From Bremerella sp. TYQ1 (GTDB lineage: Bacteria; Planctomycetota; Planctomycetia; Pirellulales; Pirellulaceae): a DNA stretch of 64,000 nt. Location: positions 5,725,001-5,789,000 of the forward strand of contig NZ_CP083740.1 in assembly GCF_020150455.1 (NCBI RefSeq), given 5' to 3'. This document shows positions 63,026 to 64,000 of the stretch, piece after piece. The notes beneath the pieces are model-generated. The model made no database searches. It saw only the letters and a program-made list of their open reading frames with translations, and was not told the DNA's origin. The position numbers and the translations under genes were made by a program. Numbering within the stretch: the first letter of the stretch is position 1; each line of letters begins with the position of its first letter.

Positions 63026-63499
63026 CTAAGCGTCGTTGTAGGCCGTTTGCAGGGCATCGATGTCGAGCTTCTGCATTTGCATCATGGCCGCCATAACCAT
63101 CTGGGCTTTCCCCTGGTCGGGATCGGTCATCATTTTCATCAAACGCGTCGGAACGACTTGCCACGAGACGCCGAACTTGTCCTTGAGCCAGCCGCAGTAA
63201 GACTTCTCGCCACCGGCCGAAAGCTTCTCCCAGTAGTGGTCCACTTCTTCGGCGGTCTCGCAGCTAATCATGTGCGAGATCGATTCGTTGAAAGAGATCG
63301 GAGGGCGACCGTTCAAAGCAACGAACTTTTGACCGCTTAGTTCAAATTCGATCACCATGACGGCGTCGTCTTCGCCTGGCCCGACTTCGCCGTAACGTGT
63401 GGTCGTCAAGATTCGCGAATCGTCAAAGATCGAAAGGTAGAAGTTGACTGCCTCTTCGGCCTGGTCTTGATACCAGAGGCAGGGGGTGATGCGTTGCAT
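63026..63499 (-). CDS. PhnB-like VOC protein (3-DMU-9-type)
   Basis: The 157-residue product begins MQRITPCLWYQDQAEEAVNFY and ends with KLDIDALQTAYN; the middle has CGWLKDKFGVSWQVVP and FNESISHMISC. This pattern matches the 3-demethylubiquinone-type VOC group, whose function in bacteria is not settled. The start was set at ATG 63499, because a longer form would add 27 residues with no family match. It precedes the first VOC gene in transcription. Confidence 0.9.
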   Translation of the reverse strand: MQRITPCLWYQDQAEEAVNFYLSIFDDSRILTTTRYGEVGPGEDDAVMVIEFELSGQKFVALNGRPPISFNESISHMISCETAEEVDHYWEKLSAGGEKSYCGWLKDKFGVSWQVVPTRLMKMMTDPDQGKAQMVMAAMMQMQKLDIDALQTAYNDA

Positions 63500-63593
63500 G
63501 GTTTGATAACTCCCAAGTGACGATGATTGTCTGTTTGGAAAGTAGTCGAGCCAGGCCGCGCGAATTCGACATGCGGTCAAAAATTATTTCAAA

Positions 63594-64000
63594 TCAAAGG
63601 ACAGCTACCTTTACGCAATTGATCGGTGGAAGCGAATCGAAAAGGCATGTCCATTCGTCGCCGCTATCGTGTCCCATCCAAAGCTGCCCTGTCGTGGTGC
63701 CGAAGTAGACCGCCGGATCGGTCACGGTATCGGTTGTCATCGCATCACGCAAAACCGTGAAGTAGCCATCCTTCTTGGGTAGGCCTTTGGAGAGCTTCTT
63801 CCACTTCTTGCCGCCATTGGTGCTTCGCCAAACGGCTGGTTGTCCTTCCGGGCAAGTTCGCGTCATCGCTTCCAGCGGTACCACGTAAATCGTGTCGGGG
63901 TTGTGCGGATGGACGACCATGGGAAAGCCAAAGTCGGACGGCAGCCCTTCCGCGATCGAGTACCACGAATGCCCTGCATCGTCACTTCGTAGCACCCCAA
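63594..64000 (-). CDS. BNR/sortilin-like repeat protein, C-terminal part (5' end cut by the window)
   Basis: Only the last 135 or so residues are visible; the frame runs on past base 64000. The pattern LRSDDAGHSWYSIAEGLP, VWRSTNGGKKWKKLSKGLP and GTTTGQLWMGHDSGDEWTCL shows repeats of the BNR (Asp-box) type, S-x-D-x-G-x-x-W, as in sialidase- and sortilin-like propellers. It is probably a secreted propeller protein; the substrate is unknown. Confidence 0.85.
   Translation of the reverse strand, partial: GVLRSDDAGHSWYSIAEGLPSDFGFPMVVHPHNPDTIYVVPLEAMTRTCPEGQPAVWRSTNGGKKWKKLSKGLPKKDGYFTVLRDAMTTDTVTDPAVYFGTTTGQLWMGHDSGDEWTCLFDSLPPINCVKVAVL

Overview
The window looks like chromosomal DNA of a planctomycete, most likely of the Pirellulaceae (Blastopirellula/Bremerella/Rhodopirellula type). 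The reasons are a cysteine-rich YTV-repeat protein of the kind linked to the planctomycetal cell wall, many secreted single-domain proteins (ThuA-like, DUF1573, beta-helix, pectate lyase, sortilin/BNR-like), an ECF sigma factor with DGPF/YCII neighbours, and housekeeping operons of bacterial type. The genus assignment is inference. I see no insertion sequence, prophage, CRISPR array or rRNA. There is one tRNA gene (Gln, UUG).

Layout. 0-10 kb: ligA, a glycosyltransferase-like gene, two small or coiled-coil unknowns, a DUF481 outer-membrane protein, a ThuA-like protein, a rhodanese, a class II CCA/poly(A) polymerase, a CopD-like membrane protein and an unknown two-part protein. 10-20 kb: a missed 56-residue coiled-coil gene, a tandem alpha/beta hydrolase, a membrane-anchored discoidin-like protein, a beta-helix protein, a SpoIIAA-like protein, an ECF42-type sigma cassette (sigma, DGPF/YCII, DUF1579, VOC, DoxX) and a PcfJ-like gene. 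20-34 kb: ppdK, a CPBP protease, carA, a candidate structured RNA, an aminotransferase coupled to an unknown gene, an OsmC protein, a double parvulin chaperone, and rpsB-tsf-pyrH-(PH-domain gene)-frr.

34-46 kb: a Crp/Fnr regulator with a zinc-finger membrane protein, tRNA-Gln, rex, a pseudopilin, the YTV protein, folA, a Y-family DNA polymerase, a GNAT enzyme, and ffh-rpsP-trmD-rplS without rimM. 46-64 kb: a secreted nucleoside hydrolase, an NHLRC2-like thioredoxin/NHL lipoprotein, a DUF1573 protein, cstA, trxB, a divergent Nramp-family transporter, asnS, a periplasmic rhodanese, a Nudix enzyme, a TauE/SafE transporter, a K+ channel with RCK domains, a GNAT enzyme, a pectate lyase, two VOC proteins, and the truncated 3' part of a BNR-repeat gene.

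How the genes work together. The two translation operons cover ribosome assembly, elongation, recycling, SRP targeting and UMP kinase. Redox and thiol genes recur (rex, trxB, two rhodaneses, OsmC, the thioredoxin/NHL protein). Carbon and polymer use is represented by ppdK, cstA, pectate lyase, a beta-helix protein, an esterase-like protein and a nucleoside hydrolase. The observations most worth following up are a terminator-ended multi-hairpin RNA beside carA with no obvious host gene, the two ten-unit 16-residue repeat blocks of the YTV protein, an Nramp relative without the DPGN metal site, and a zinc-finger membrane protein whose topology is reversed relative to ordinary anti-sigma factors.
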